Shown here piece by piece: positions 6,499 to 16,652 of a stretch of DNA of 64,000 nt. This DNA is from Parabacteroides sp. AD58 (GTDB lineage Bacteria > Bacteroidota > Bacteroidia > Bacteroidales > Tannerellaceae): positions 2,108,001 through 2,172,000 of the forward strand of contig NZ_CP146284.1 of the NCBI RefSeq assembly GCF_023744375.2, in the 5' to 3' direction. Made by a program: the position numbers and the translations under genes. The notes under the pieces were generated by a model. The model worked only from the letters and a program-made list of their open reading frames with translations. It did not search any database and was not told the DNA's origin. Within the stretch, counting starts at the first letter, position 1; each line of letters opens with the position of its first letter.

Positions 6499-9400
6499 CC
6501 GCAAACAAAGGTTGCGGGACAACATCGAGGCGATACGGACGGCATTCGTCCTTGACAGGGAACAACGCACCCCCACCGCACGCGAAAGGCTCTTGTTGGA
6601 GCGTTATTGCGGTTTCGGTGGACTGAAGTGCATACTGAACCCAGCAAAGGAACTGACGGATGCCGTCCATTGGGCGAAATCCGACCTCGAACTGTTTGCC
6701 CCTACCGTGGAACTGCACAAGTTACTACGGGAGAATACAAAAGACGATACGGAGTATAAGCGGTACATGGATGCTATGAAGCAATCCGTTCTGACCGCTT
6801 TCTATACTCCGCCGGAGATAACAGGCACTATTGCGGACGTGCTGCATGAACACGGCATACGCCCCGACCGGGTACTGGAACCATCGGCAGGCGTTGGCGC
6901 ATTTGTGGATGCCGTATTAGAGAACAAGCCGGACGCGGACATCATGGCTTTTGAGAAAGACCTGATGACGGGCAAGATATTGAAACACCTGCATCCCGAC
7001 CAGAAAGTAAGGATACAGGGGTACGAGAAAATTGAAAAGCCGTTCATGAACCATTTTGATCTGGCTATATCCAATATCCCCTTTGGTGATGTGGCGGTGT
7101 TCGACCCGGAATTTACCAACAGTCATGACATGGCAAGACGGTCGGCATCCAAGACGATACACAACTATTTCTTTCTGAAAAGCCTTGATGCGGTGCGTGA
7201 AGGCGGAATCGTGGCGTTCATTACCTCGCAGGGGGTGTTGGATGCCCCGACCAATGCGCCCATACGCGAGTATATGATGAACCACGCCAATCTGGTGGGT
7301 GTTGCCCGTCTGCCGAACAACCTCTTTACGGAAAATGCGGGTACGGAGGTGGGCAGTGATTTGATTATTCTGCAAAAGAACAGCGGAAAGAACGGGAAAC
7401 TGTATTATAATGAGAAACTTTTTGTGCAAACAGAACAGACCCCTATCGGCACTTCCGTAAATGGGTATGTATGGAGCATCGGTTCGCTTTCCCACACGGA
7501 TTTAACCAAAAGTACCGACCCTTACGGAAAGCCTGCCTATAAGCTCATGCACAGAGGCGATACCGTACAATTGGCGGAAGACTTACGGGAACATCTGAAA
7601 ATAGAACTGCACCAACTCAACAGGGAACTCTACGAAAGACATAGCCTGCATCCGACGCAAACGGAAAGTACGGATAAAAGTATGAATGTGGAAGTACAGC
7701 CGTCTCCGAAAGTAGAAGCGGTGACTTCTACCGCTAATGTTTTTATCACAGAAGCGGAGAAACCGAAAGTTCAACCCATAGACGAGAAGCCGGAGATTGA
7801 GCCACGCCAGACGAATCATTCAAATGCCGTTCAGCTCACTCTGCTTGACCTTTGGGGTATGCCCATAGAAGAACCTGCCAAAAAGAAAAAGGCAACCAAA
7901 AAGGAAAACAAGGCAAAGCGTGCTATTCCTAAACCGAAACCGCCGATTATGGCAGTTCCTCCTGTTGAATCCGTCAAGCCTGCAACCGAAAGCAAGAAGG
8001 CAAAGCCGGAAAGTGCAGGGAAGCAAAGCGACCCTGAAGATATTTATGCCACTTTGGACTGGGACACCAATCCACCCATCAACGGCTTCTATGAAACGAT
8101 GATGAGCCTGACACCGGAACGGCGCAAGGCTCTACGGCTTGAAGCGGAACGGCACAGACAGGAACAACTGAAAAAGTCGGGTATCAAGGACACGATGAAT
8201 CCTGCCTTTGTGCCTTCGTCGGATAACAAACCGGAGCAAAAGGAAGCAGCAAAACAACCCGAAGCACAGCCGGAGGCAACTCCCGTTCCTATTACGGACA
8301 ATAGCCCAAGTGAGAAAGCAACCGCTTCACTATTCCCGGAATTTGAAACGGAAAAGCCGAAGGAGGAAGCCCCCGACCTTACGCCGCGTCCCTATCACCG
8401 CACACCGGAAATGCACCTGCGTGAAGGGTCGCTGGTGGCTGACAGGTCACGCCGTACCGTCGGCTACCTGAAGGACATCACGCCTTACGGCGCGACATTC
8501 CAACCGCTTGACCTGACTGGCTACCAGAAGGAGAAAGCGATGTTGTATGTGTCACTCCGTGATTCATACGAGCGGCTTTACCGCTACGAGGCGGAGTATC
8601 ACGATGAAGGGTCTGCACAACGCATAGCGTTGAACACCTGCTACGATGAGTTTGTCATGCGCTACGGCAACCTCAATGCCAAGCAGAACGTGAAACTGTT
8701 GATGATGGATGCCGCCGGGCGCGACATCCTTTCGTTGGAACGTGCGGAAGACGGCAGGTTCGTCAAGGCGGACATCTTCGAGCGTCCCGTTTCCTTCTCG
8801 GTGGAGAGCCATGCCAACGTAAGCTCTCCCGAAGAGGCACTCTCCGCATCGCTCAACAAGTTCGGCACGGTCAATCTCGACTATATGCGGGAGATAACCG
8901 ACAGCACGGAAGAGGGATTGCTTGACGCCCTCAAAGGACGCATCTTCTACAACCCGCTCGTAACCGGTTACGAGATAAAGGACAGGTTCATCGCCGGGAA
9001 CGTGATAGAGAAGGCGGAGCGCATCAAGGCATGGATGGGTGACAACCCAGAAAACGGGCGTATGCCGGAAGTGAAGCAGGCGTTGTTGGCTCTGAAAGAA
9101 GCCGAGCCGCCGCGCATCGCCTTCGAGGACCTCGACTTCAATTTCGGGGAACGCTGGATTCCGACGGGCGTGTACGCCGCCTACATGAGCCATCTTTTCG
9201 ACACGGACGTGAAAATCGCCTACTCCGCAAGCATGGACGAGTATTCGGTGGCGTGCGGCTACCGCACCATGAAAATCACGGACGAGTTTTTAGTGAAGGG
9301 CTATTACCGGAACTATGACGGTATGCACCTGTTGAAACACGCCCTGCACAACACCTGCCCCGACATGATGAAGTCCATCGGCAAGGATGAGCATGGCAAT

Positions 9401-12355
9401 GACATCAAGGTGCGCGACAGCGAGGGCATACAGCTCGCCAACGCCAAGATTGACGAAATCCGTAACGGGTTCTCGGAATGGCTGGAAGAGCAGTCGCCGC
9501 AGTTCAAGGAACGGCTGACGACAATGTACAACCGCAAGTTCAACTGTTTCGTGCGACCGAAGTATGACGGTTCGCACCAGACGTTTCCCGACCTCAATCT
9601 GAAAGGATTGGCAAGCCGGGGTATTCAAAGCGTTTATCCGTCGCAGAAGGATTGCGTCTGGATGATAAAACAGAACGGAGGCGGGATCTGTGACCACGAA
9701 GTTGGAACAGGTAAAACACTGATAATGTGTATTGCAGCGCATGAAATGAAGCGTCTGAACTTGGCGCACAAGCCGATGATTATCGGCTTGAAGGCGAACG
9801 TGGCGGAGATAGTAGCCACTTATCAGGCGGCATATCCTAATGCGAGGATTCTCTACGCTTCGGAAAAGGATTTCTCGACTGCCAACCGCGTGCGTTTTTT
9901 CAACAACATCAAGAACAACGACTACGATTGCGTCATCATGTCGCACGACCAGTTCGGCAAGATACCACAGTCGCCGGAGTTGCAACAGCGCATCCTGCAA
10001 GCGGAGCTTGACACGGTGGAGGAAAACCTTGAAGTGCTGCGGCAGCAGGGCAAGAACGTGTCGCGGGCGATGCTGAAAGGATTGGAGAAACGCAAGCACA
10101 ACCTTGTGGCGAAGTTGGAGAAAGTGGAACACGCCATCAAATCCCGCACGGATGACGTAGTGGACTTCAAGCAGATGGGCATCGACCACATCTTCATTGA
10201 CGAGAGCCACCAATTCAAGAACTTGACTTTCAACACCCGGCATGACCGTGTGGCGGGGTTGGGAAACTCGGAAGGAAGCCAGAAAGCCCTGAATATGCTT
10301 TTTGCCATACGAACTATACAGGAGCGCACGGACAAGGACTTGGGGGCTACGTTCCTGTCCGGCACAACCATTTCCAACAGTCTGACGGAATTGTACCTGC
10401 TCTTCAAGTATCTGCGTCCGAAGGAATTGGAAAGGCAGGATATCCGATGCTTCGACGCATGGGCGGCAATTTTCGCCAAAAAGACAACCGACTTCGAGTT
10501 CAACGTGACGAACAATGTGGTTCAGAAGGAGCGTTTCCGATATTTCATCAAAGTGCCGGAGCTTGCCGCCTTCTACAACGAGATTACCGATTACCGCACG
10601 GCGGAGGACGTGGGTGTGGATCGTCCGCGTAAGAACGAGATACTGCATCACATACCTCCCACGCCCGACCAAGAGTATTTCATCAAACAGCTGATGCAGT
10701 TCGCCAAGACGGGTGACGCCACGCTGCTGGGCAGACCGCCCCTGTCGGAAACGGAGGAGAAGGCGAAGATGCTTATCGCCACCGATTACGCGCGGAAGAT
10801 GGCTCTCGACATGCGCATGATAGACCCGCATTATGAGGACCACCCCGACAACAAGGCTTCCCACTGCGCCAAGACGATTGCGGAGTATTACCACAAATAC
10901 GACGCGCAGAAAGGCACGCAGTTCGTGTTCTCGGATCTGGGAACATACCAGCCGGGCGACGGATGGAACGTGTACAGCGAGATAAAGCGGAAGCTGACGG
11001 AGGACTACGGCATCCCGGCAAGCGAGGTGCGCTTCATTCAGGAGTGCAAGACCGACAAGGCACGCAAGGGGGTGATAGACGCCATGAACGCCGGAACGGT
11101 GCGCGTGCTGTTCGGTTCCACTTCCATGCTCGGAACGGGTGTGAACGCGCAGAAACGGTGTGTCGCAATCCATCATTTGGATACGCCGTGGCGTCCATCC
11201 GACCTGCAACAGCGTGACGGACGCGGAGTTAGGGCGGGCAACGAGATTGCCAAGCGTTTTGCCGGGAACAATGTGGATGTCATCATCTACGCGGTGGAAA
11301 AGTCGTTGGACAGCTACAAGTTCAACCTGCTGCACTGCAAGCAGACGTTCATCTCGCAGCTCAAAAGCGGGGCGATGGGCGCACGTACCATCGATGAGGG
11401 GGCTATGGACGAGAAATCGGGCATGAACTTCTCGGAGTACATGGCGTTGCTCTCCGGCAATACCGACCTTTTGGACAAGGCGAAACTGGAGAAGCGTATC
11501 GCATCGCTTGAAGGGGAACGCAAGTCGTTCAACAAGGGCAAGCGCGATTCGGAGTTCAAGCTGGAAGCCAAGACGGGGGAACTGCGCAACAACACGGCTG
11601 TCATCGAAGCCATGACGGAGGACTGGAACCGTTTTCTTTCCGTTGTGCAGACTGATAAGGAAGGTAGTCGCCTTAATATTGTCAAGGTGGACGGCGTGGA
11701 TTCAACCGACGAAAAAGTTATTGGAAAGCGTTTGCAGGAGATAGCCAAGAACGCCACGACGGGCGGTTTGTACAAGCCTGTCGGGGAGATTTACGGTTTC
11801 CCGATAATGGTGGTCAGCGAGAGGATACTCAAAGAGGGGCTGGAATTTACCGACAATCGCTTCGTGGTGGAAGGGAATTACAAATACACCTATAACAACG
11901 GGCATCTGGCGATGGCTGACCCGGTAGCCGCCGCACGTAATTTCCTGAATGCATTGGAGAGGATTCCGTCCATCATCGACCAGTATAAGGCGAAGAACGA
12001 GGTGCTGGAAAAGGAGGTTCCGCAGTTGCAGGAGATAGCGGGCAAGGTGTGGAAGAAAGAGGACGAACTGAAACAGTTGAAGTCCGAACTTGCCGCGCTT
12101 GACCGCAAGATACAGTTGGAGCTTGCGCCGCCCGCGCAGGAAGTCACCGAAAAAGAAAAGAACGGGCAGGAGATCAAGCCAGATGCGGAAGGTGTACGGA
12201 GCATATCGCCACAACAAACCGATGATGTCCCGCAGATTCGCAGCCCGATGGATAAACGAAGTCCGTCTGGCAATTTCATTGCCAATCATATCATTATCGG
12301 GCGTCCGGGTTTTCAGTTTAAGGATGAAAACCGATCGAAAGGGATAAAAATTTAA
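6488..12355 (+). CDS. N6-adenine methylase / SNF2-type helicase fusion, 1955 residues
   Basis: A giant two-part protein. The N-terminal third has a DNA adenine methylase fold: the AdoMet motif [10 protein letters not shown] at about residues 132-141 and the catalytic-type motif NIPFGD at about 196-201 (NPPY-like, second residue Ile). A charged linker (about 400-640) with Lys/Pro-rich repeats follows. The C-terminal half is a superfamily 2 helicase: Walker A HEVGTGKT near 1069-1076, box II DESH near 1237-1240, motif [13 protein letters not shown] near 1572-1582, then coiled-coil segments to the end. Comparable fusions occur in many Bacteroidales conjugative elements and resemble phage anti-restriction methylase-helicases such as DarB. 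Protection of incoming DNA is a reasonable but unproven role. Confidence 0.88.
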   Translation: MAFNRKQRLRDNIEAIRTAFVLDREQRTPTARERLLLERYCGFGGLKCILNPAKELTDAVHWAKSDLELFAPTVELHKLLRENTKDDTEYKRYMDAMKQSVLTAFYTPPEITGTIADVLHEHGIRPDRVLEPSAGVGAFVDAVLENKPDADIMAFEKDLMTGKILKHLHPDQKVRIQGYEKIEKPFMNHFDLAISNIPFGDVAVFDPEFTNSHDMARRSASKTIHNYFFLKSLDAVREGGIVAFITSQGVLDAPTNAPIREYMMNHANLVGVARLPNNLFTENAGTEVGSDLIILQKNSGKNGKLYYNEKLFVQTEQTPIGTSVNGYVWSIGSLSHTDLTKSTDPYGKPAYKLMHRGDTVQLAEDLREHLKIELHQLNRELYERHSLHPTQTESTDKSMNVEVQPSPKVEAVTSTANVFITEAEKPKVQPIDEKPEIEPRQTNHSNAVQLTLLDLWGMPIEEPAKKKKATKKENKAKRAIPKPKPPIMAVPPVESVKPATESKKAKPESAGKQSDPEDIYATLDWDTNPPINGFYETMMSLTPERRKALRLEAERHRQEQLKKSGIKDTMNPAFVPSSDNKPEQKEAAKQPEAQPEATPVPITDNSPSEKATASLFPEFETEKPKEEAPDLTPRPYHRTPEMHLREGSLVADRSRRTVGYLKDITPYGATFQPLDLTGYQKEKAMLYVSLRDSYERLYRYEAEYHDEGSAQRIALNTCYDEFVMRYGNLNAKQNVKLLMMDAAGRDILSLERAEDGRFVKADIFERPVSFSVESHANVSSPEEALSASLNKFGTVNLDYMREITDSTEEGLLDALKGRIFYNPLVTGYEIKDRFIAGNVIEKAERIKAWMGDNPENGRMPEVKQALLALKEAEPPRIAFEDLDFNFGERWIPTGVYAAYMSHLFDTDVKIAYSASMDEYSVACGYRTMKITDEFLVKGYYRNYDGMHLLKHALHNTCPDMMKSIGKDEHGNDIKVRDSEGIQLANAKIDEIRNGFSEWLEEQSPQFKERLTTMYNRKFNCFVRPKYDGSHQTFPDLNLKGLASRGIQSVYPSQKDCVWMIKQNGGGICDHEVGTGKTLIMCIAAHEMKRLNLAHKPMIIGLKANVAEIVATYQAAYPNARILYASEKDFSTANRVRFFNNIKNNDYDCVIMSHDQFGKIPQSPELQQRILQAELDTVEENLEVLRQQGKNVSRAMLKGLEKRKHNLVAKLEKVEHAIKSRTDDVVDFKQMGIDHIFIDESHQFKNLTFNTRHDRVAGLGNSEGSQKALNMLFAIRTIQERTDKDLGATFLSGTTISNSLTELYLLFKYLRPKELERQDIRCFDAWAAIFAKKTTDFEFNVTNNVVQKERFRYFIKVPELAAFYNEITDYRTAEDVGVDRPRKNEILHHIPPTPDQEYFIKQLMQFAKTGDATLLGRPPLSETEEKAKMLIATDYARKMALDMRMIDPHYEDHPDNKASHCAKTIAEYYHKYDAQKGTQFVFSDLGTYQPGDGWNVYSEIKRKLTEDYGIPASEVRFIQECKTDKARKGVIDAMNAGTVRVLFGSTSMLGTGVNAQKRCVAIHHLDTPWRPSDLQQRDGRGVRAGNEIAKRFAGNNVDVIIYAVEKSLDSYKFNLLHCKQTFISQLKSGAMGARTIDEGAMDEKSGMNFSEYMALLSGNTDLLDKAKLEKRIASLEGERKSFNKGKRDSEFKLEAKTGELRNNTAVIEAMTEDWNRFLSVVQTDKEGSRLNIVKVDGVDSTDEKVIGKRLQEIAKNATTGGLYKPVGEIYGFPIMVVSERILKEGLEFTDNRFVVEGNYKYTYNNGHLAMADPVAAARNFLNALERIPSIIDQYKAKNEVLEKEVPQLQEIAGKVWKKEDELKQLKSELAALDRKIQLELAPPAQEVTEKEKNGQEIKPDAEGVRSISPQQTDDVPQIRSPMDKRSPSGNFIANHIIIGRPGFQFKDENRSKGIKI

Positions 12356-12384
12356 AATTATGAATTTTATATAAAATATTAATA

Positions 12385-12479
12385 GGGGCTATCCAAAAGG
12401 TCTAAAAGTAAATCTTATCCCCTCTGCAAGTATCTGTAGAAGAGTGATTGCAAGAATTTCTTTCTTTTTGGGCAGCCTC
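12385..12479. repeat. MITE-like insertion-sequence remnant
   Basis: Imperfect terminal inverted repeats: GGGGCTATCCAAAAGG (12385-12400) and, reverse-complemented, GAGGCTGCCCAAAAAG (12464-12479), 12 of 16 matching. They bracket 63 bases with no coding capacity. Ends of the type GGGGCTGCCCAAAAAG are seen in several IS families. This looks like an internally deleted IS or MITE at the junction between the backbone and the AT-rich cargo. Confidence 0.5.
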
Positions 12480-12541
12480 TATTAAATTTATTTATTCTTT
12501 CTTGATTTATGTTTATAAACATTATACCAAAAACATTCCAA

Positions 12542-12850
12542 CTAACCTTGTTTATGTTTTGTCAGCCACCATTTGCACAACCATATTTGACTCCCAAAGA
12601 GAGTGAATTCGATAAGATAACTTGCTGCATACCCACAATAAGGGGCTAAATAGAATACGAATGGGAAATAGATAACAGTACCGACAACAGATTGCGTTAT
12701 GTAGTTGGTTAAACTCATTTTACCATAAAGCTGTAATGTGGAAACCGCTTTTTTGACACGTTCCTTATGACACAATAATATGAACGAGAATATTTCTACA
12801 GAATCATCAGTAAAACAGAAAAAAATACTAATTTTGTTTTTGATGATCAT
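12542..12850 (-). pseudogene. fragment of a DUF418 (YeiB-type) membrane protein
   Basis: A 102-codon frame whose C-terminal 70 residues match the DUF418 C-terminal region: ERVKKAVSTLQLYGKMSLTNYITQ, then two membrane-spanning segments and a 'KWWLTKHKQG' end. The family normally has about 350-400 residues with many membrane helices. Here most of the N-terminal part is missing and the last conserved residues after KHKQG are cut off. I read it as a decayed remnant carried with the cargo island. Confidence 0.65.
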
Positions 12851-12938
12851 TTCAAAAGGAATTAGAAAAAATGTCTAATTCTAACTTATAGAGGAAAAAG
12901 CAACAATTAAATATTAAAGAATAAAAGATACGAAAAAT

Positions 12939-13316
12939 ATGACGCCAAAAGAGATACTACAAGAATGGATTGACTGCTTCAACGCCGCCGATGCAGTCGC
13001 TTTGGCAAACTTATACGCTCAGGATGCCATAAACCATCAAGTCGCAAACACCCCGGTTATAGGAAAAACAGCTATCCATAAAATGTTTGTAAATGAATTT
13101 GCAACCTCAAAAATGGTTTGTATTGTTGAGCATATATTCGAGGATGGAGAATGGGCTATCATGGAATGGAAAGATCCGCTCGGGTTGCGAGGATGCGGAT
13201 TCTTCCATGTGCAAAACGATAAAATCGTTTTCCAAAGAGGTTATTGGGATAAGCTCAGCTTTCTCAAACAGCACGGTTTAACCGTAGAGAATAGTGATAA
13301 AAATCCAAACACATAA
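12939..13316 (+). CDS. SnoaL-like / NTF2-fold protein
   Basis: A 125-residue single-domain protein. The pattern 'ILQEWIDCFNAADAVALANL...INHQVANTPVIGKTAI' is typical of the SnoaL/NTF2-like family: helical start, then a strand-rich cone. The middle part has 'FEDGEWAIMEWKDPLG'. Members bind small hydrophobic ligands or act as isomerases or cyclases, and substrates cannot be predicted from sequence. It is 11 bases upstream of the GNAT gene, so the two probably form one transcript. It is AT-rich compared with the element backbone and so foreign to it. Confidence 0.75.
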   Translation: MTPKEILQEWIDCFNAADAVALANLYAQDAINHQVANTPVIGKTAIHKMFVNEFATSKMVCIVEHIFEDGEWAIMEWKDPLGLRGCGFFHVQNDKIVFQRGYWDKLSFLKQHGLTVENSDKNPNT

Positions 13317-13327
13317 CACCGTCCGAT

Positions 13328-14185
13328 ATGGGAATCATCATTCATTCTTTAGAGTCCGTTTCTTTCAAAGATTTGTATGCGGCATTCTCATCCGCATTCA
13401 AAGATTATGATTTCTCTTTGAATGCGGATGAATTGCGACGCATGCTCGACCGACGAGGATACAATCCACAACTATCTTTCGGAGCATTTTTCGAAGGACG
13501 GCTGATTTCTTTTGTGTTTAACGGAACAGGCATGTACAACAACATCTTGACGGCCTATGACACAGGGACGGGAACCGTACCTTCATTCCGGGGATTACAC
13601 CTAACCCAAAAAATATTCACTTTCAGCCTCGAATTGATATATCAACAAGGAGTTCGGCAATATGTACTGGAAGTTTTGCAACACAATCACAAAGCAATAA
13701 AAATATATCGCAAATTAGGCTTTGAAACACAGAGAAATTTCAACTACTACTCTGCCAAACTGAGCGATATTGTTCCTGTATTGCAAGTAAACCATACCGC
13801 ATGTCGCATACTCCCATCGGATTTAAAAAACTGCCTTAACCAAACGGCCTGGTTCGATTTTCATCCTTCATGGCAAAATGACAGGGCTTCACTGGAACGC
13901 GGAATCGACAATTTGGACATATTGGGAGCTTATGAAAGAGAAGAACTTGTCGGATTTGTTATCTTTGAACCGGCATCAGGCGATATTTCATCCCTCGCAG
14001 TTGCAAAAGATTACCGGCGTAAAGGAATAGGTAAGTCCTTGCTTAAAAGTGCTGTCAGTCATTTTCAAAGCGATGTACTCAAATTTACTAATGTTGATTG
14101 CGATTGTGAATCAGTCACTGGTTTCTTGTCATCATTAGGACTTACCCCAAAAGGACAACAGTTTGAAATGGTCAGAAAAATTTAA
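13328..14185 (+). CDS. tandem GNAT-family N-acetyltransferase
   Basis: A 285-residue protein with two GNAT-like halves. The N-terminal half (about 5-145) has 'VPSFRGLHLTQKIFTF...HNHKAIKIYRKLGFETQRNF'. The C-terminal half (about 155-285) has the clearer acetyl-CoA loop in SLAVAKDYRRKGIGKSLLKS, ending 'FLSSLGLTPKGQQFEM'. GNAT enzymes transfer acetyl from acetyl-CoA to amines, and here the substrate is unknown. Its position next to ermF makes a resistance or detoxification role possible but unsupported. It follows the SnoaL-like gene closely. Confidence 0.85.
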   Translation: MGIIIHSLESVSFKDLYAAFSSAFKDYDFSLNADELRRMLDRRGYNPQLSFGAFFEGRLISFVFNGTGMYNNILTAYDTGTGTVPSFRGLHLTQKIFTFSLELIYQQGVRQYVLEVLQHNHKAIKIYRKLGFETQRNFNYYSAKLSDIVPVLQVNHTACRILPSDLKNCLNQTAWFDFHPSWQNDRASLERGIDNLDILGAYEREELVGFVIFEPASGDISSLAVAKDYRRKGIGKSLLKSAVSHFQSDVLKFTNVDCDCESVTGFLSSLGLTPKGQQFEMVRKI

Positions 14186-14645
14186 CCTACATTTATATGA
14201 ATAGCCCTCATCATCAAATAACGGTTCTCAGCTATACGCAGGCAGGGATTTTAACCACTGAACTTCCTACGAAGAACTGAACTTTAAATTTACCACTTAA
14301 CTGTCCTACGAAGCACGAAAGCCCTGCTTGCGTATAGGTGATGTTATGCGGTCGGTTTTCATTTTCTCTTCTTTCTCGTTAATTTGTCAAGCAAAGTTAC
14401 TAAATTTGCAGTCAAGCAATTTCAATTTTTGAATTATGTATTTCAGCAGACCTTGGACTTCTATCTAAGTGATAGGCAGTCCTGAAAATTCCAATCTCTT
14501 TTAGGTCAAGACAATTAGTCTATGGGTTTCGTGTACCGACTTTTTTGTAAAGGCGTTACGTTGTCATAGTTGCTCTGTCGGGTAATACTGTCTATTCACT
14601 TCTCCACGATTTGAATTCAAGTATTCACCTGTAAGAAGTTACTAA
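14186..14645. repeat. non-coding spacer with a nested hairpin and internal direct repeat
   Basis: No gene is visible. Arms CTATACGCAGGCAGGG (14232-14247) and CCCTGCTTGCGTATAG (14322-14337) form a 16-bp stem with one mismatch. Inside the loop a unit of about 26 bases is repeated imperfectly, starting CCACTGAACTTCCTACGAAG at about 14255 and CCACTTAACTGTCCTACGAAG at about 14292. TAAATTTG at 14401-14408 is a possible -7 box with no convincing -33. GTTATGCGG at 14343-14351 is matched in reverse by CCGCATAAC at 16539-16547, on the other side of ermF. Confidence 0.6.
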
Positions 14646-15673
14646 ACCTGTTGGCGGAATTAATTTAGTGCATACTTAATTCTGCCAATGGGCTTGTCGT
14701 TAATGAAGTTTACGTATTGCAGAATGGTAAGTGCACTATTTTTGCCAATGATTCTGGCAAACAAACCATTCGTTATTTTCGCGTAGTTCCTGATGACCAA
14801 GAACTGGTCTGTAAGTTGTGAGAATATTGTCTCAATCCTCTTTCTTGCCTTTGCAAACGGAATGAATGTCGGTTTCCAATCCTTTTGGTTGAGCCGATAC
14901 GGACACTCCAGTCTTATGTGTGCGGTTTCGAACAAGTCAAGCTGTACGTCAGCTCCAATATACCCTTTGTCACCATAGATGCTACAGTCGTGATAAGTAT
15001 GTTTTACATCCTTCATATAATGGAGGTCAGCCACACTTGCCTTTGACAGATCATAGGAATGGATAACTCCACTTAACCCACAGAGAGCGTGTAACTTATA
15101 ACCAAAATAATACGTGTTCTGCGAAGCACAGAAGCCGAAGTCGGGAGCTTGCGAGAAATTGCCGGCACGCCCCATCTTGCAACGTTTTCCTCTTGCAACC
15201 CTACAGACCTCTATCGGCTTGGAGTCAACAAAGAATTGTTCCTCTCCGCCATCCATTTCCATGGCAATCCGCTTGCGCAGTTCCTCACACAGGCCTGACG
15301 TTTTCTTCCTGCGGTCATTGAACTGTCTCCTTGATATGAGATTGGGAATGCTGTCCTTGTATTCTTGCAATTTATAGTCGAACAACCACTTCTCACTATC
15401 AATGCTCTCGGTCTCTGCCGTCAGGGATAGCGCCACCACTTCCAAATCCGAAAACTTGGGAACAGGACCACGACGTGGAACATTACCCGAATCATTGACG
15501 AGATTTTCAGAGAATTGCTTGCATATCTCAAGTATTTTGACGAATTTTGCATAAAGGTTGTACATACGATGGTTTGAACTTAATGTTTTAATCACCACTA
15601 AGTTACTAAAAATCAGCGACATGTACAACTTTTTACTCATATTTATCAACTTAAATTAATTCCGCCAACGGGT
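14646..15673 (-). mobile_element. IS982-family insertion sequence, intact, with 7-bp target duplication
   Basis: Terminal inverted repeats at 14646-14667 and 15652-15673 (ACC[T/C]GTTGGCGGAATTAATT..., one mismatch over 22 bases) enclose a single full-length transposase gene. TTACTAA is directly repeated on both sides (14639-14645 and 15674-15680). The right copy ends in the first A of the ermF start codon, so the element landed exactly at the 5' end of ermF. It resembles IS1187-type elements of Bacteroides. An intact transposase and near-identical ends suggest a recent insertion. Confidence 0.9.
14660..15649 (-). CDS. IS982-family DDE transposase
   Basis: A 329-residue transposase. The DDE triad is visible as FVDSKPIEVCR (first Asp), IYGDKGYIGADVQ (second Asp, with the GDKGY signature) and 'KARKRIETIFSQL' (Glu). 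The N-terminal helical region (FSDLEVVALSLTAE) is also typical of IS982. It covers nearly the whole element, and the stop lies inside the terminal repeat. A second ATG three codons in (15640) could be the true start. It is oriented away from ermF. Confidence 0.92.
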   Translation of the reverse strand: MINMSKKLYMSLIFSNLVVIKTLSSNHRMYNLYAKFVKILEICKQFSENLVNDSGNVPRRGPVPKFSDLEVVALSLTAETESIDSEKWLFDYKLQEYKDSIPNLISRRQFNDRRKKTSGLCEELRKRIAMEMDGGEEQFFVDSKPIEVCRVARGKRCKMGRAGNFSQAPDFGFCASQNTYYFGYKLHALCGLSGVIHSYDLSKASVADLHYMKDVKHTYHDCSIYGDKGYIGADVQLDLFETAHIRLECPYRLNQKDWKPTFIPFAKARKRIETIFSQLTDQFLVIRNYAKITNGLFARIIGKNSALTILQYVNFINDKPIGRIKYALN

Positions 15674-15679
15674 TTACTA

Positions 15680-16480
15680 ATGACAAAAAAGAAATTGCCC
15701 GTTCGTTTTACGGGTCAGCACTTTACTATTGATAAAGTGCTAATAAAAGATGCAATAAGACAAGCAAATATAAGTAATCAGGATACGGTTTTAGATATTG
15801 GGGCAGGCAAGGGGTTTCTTACTGTTCATTTATTAAAAATCGCCAACAATGTTGTTGCTATTGAAAACGACACAGCTTTGGTTGAACATTTACGAAAATT
15901 ATTTTCTGATGCCCGAAATGTTCAAGTTGTCGGTTGTGATTTTAGGAATTTTGCAGTTCCGAAATTTCCTTTCAAAGTGGTGTCAAATATTCCTTATGGC
16001 ATTACTTCCGATATTTTCAAAATCCTGATGTTTGAGAGTCTTGGAAATTTTCTGGGAGGTTCCATTGTCCTTCAGTTAGAACCTACACAAAAGTTATTTT
16101 CGAGGAAGCTTTACAATCCATATACCGTTTTCTATCATACTTTTTTTGATTTGAAACTTGTCTATGAGGTAGGTCCTGAAAGTTTCTTTCCACCGCCAAC
16201 TGTCAAATCAGCCCTGTTAAACATTAAAAGAAAACAGTTATTTTTTGATTTTAAGTTTAAAGCCAAATACTTAGCATTTATTTCCTGTCTGTTAGAGAAA
16301 CCTGATTTATCTGTAAAAACAGCTTTAAAGTCGATTTTCAGGAAAAGTCAGGTCAGGTCAATTTCGGAAAAATTCGGTTTAAACCTTAATGCTCAAATTG
16401 TTTGTTTGTCTCCAAGTCAATGGGTAAACTGTTTTTTGGAAATGCTGGAAGTTGTCCCTGAAAAATTTCATCCTTCGTAG
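15680..16480 (+). CDS. ermF: ErmF, 23S rRNA adenine N6-dimethyltransferase (MLS-B resistance)
   Basis: A 266-residue rRNA methyltransferase, the full ErmF length. The AdoMet-binding motif is DIGAGKGFLTVHL (about 34-46) and the catalytic NIPYG motif lies near residue 105. The C-terminal helical domain ends 'VVPEKFHPS'. It dimethylates the adenine equivalent to A2058 of 23S rRNA, giving resistance to macrolides, lincosamides and streptogramin B. An IS982 element abuts the ATG, so the native leader and ribosome-binding region are displaced by 1 kb and expression depends on sequence inside the IS end. The coding region is intact. Confidence 0.97.
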   Translation: MTKKKLPVRFTGQHFTIDKVLIKDAIRQANISNQDTVLDIGAGKGFLTVHLLKIANNVVAIENDTALVEHLRKLFSDARNVQVVGCDFRNFAVPKFPFKVVSNIPYGITSDIFKILMFESLGNFLGGSIVLQLEPTQKLFSRKLYNPYTVFYHTFFDLKLVYEVGPESFFPPPTVKSALLNIKRKQLFFDFKFKAKYLAFISCLLEKPDLSVKTALKSIFRKSQVRSISEKFGLNLNAQIVCLSPSQWVNCFLEMLEVVPEKFHPS

Positions 16481-16582
16481 TTCAAAGTCGGGTGGTTGTC
16501 AAGATGATTTTTCTGGTTTGGTGTCGTCTTTTAAGCTGCCGCATAACAAATTAATAATACCAAATAAAAATACGTATAGATT

Positions 16583-16621
16583 AAAAAAGTTCTTTGTGCT
16601 TTTGTCAGGGAACTTTTTTTT
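16583..16621 (+). terminator. rho-independent terminator after ermF
   Basis: AAAAAAGTTC (16583-16592) and GAACTTTTTT (16610-16619) form a perfect 10-bp stem followed by a T run to 16621. An 11-bp inverted repeat (CTGCCGCATAA 16536-16546, TTATGCGGCAG 16639-16649) brackets it. It overlaps the tetQ promoter. Confidence 0.7.
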
Positions 16622-16631
16622 CGTAAATTTG
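16601..16631 (+). promoter_or_regulatory. tetQ operon promoter
   Basis: TTTG (16601-16604), 19-base spacer, TAAATTTG (16624-16631): a full match to the Bacteroides -33/-7 consensus. Start of transcription is expected near 16638, about 130 bases before tetQ, which matches the leader length known for CTnDOT. The -33 box lies inside the loop of the terminator hairpin after ermF. Confidence 0.85.
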
Positions 16632-16640
16632 CGTTCAATT

Positions 16641-16652
16641 ATGCGGCAGTAA
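16641..16652 (+). CDS. three-codon leader peptide of the tetQ operon
   Basis: ATG CGG CAG TAA encodes Met-Arg-Gln, almost at the 5' end of the leader and next to the first hairpin arm. In CTnDOT a 3-residue leader peptide is the one needed for tetracycline control of tetQ-rteA-rteB. This is the only 3-codon frame I find at a fitting place, so the match is by size and position. Confidence 0.6.
   Translation: MRQ

Noticed and set aside
9290..11335. Long open frame of 681 codons on the minus strand
   Set aside because: It is antisense to the helicase half of the 1955-residue protein, in GC-rich sequence with strong third-position bias. The translation has no recognisable domain.
14341..14352. 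Integron attC site (GTTATGCGG) near ermF
   Set aside because: The core does not match GTTRRRY/RYYYAAC, no integron integrase is seen, and the flanks do not show the usual R/L box spacing.
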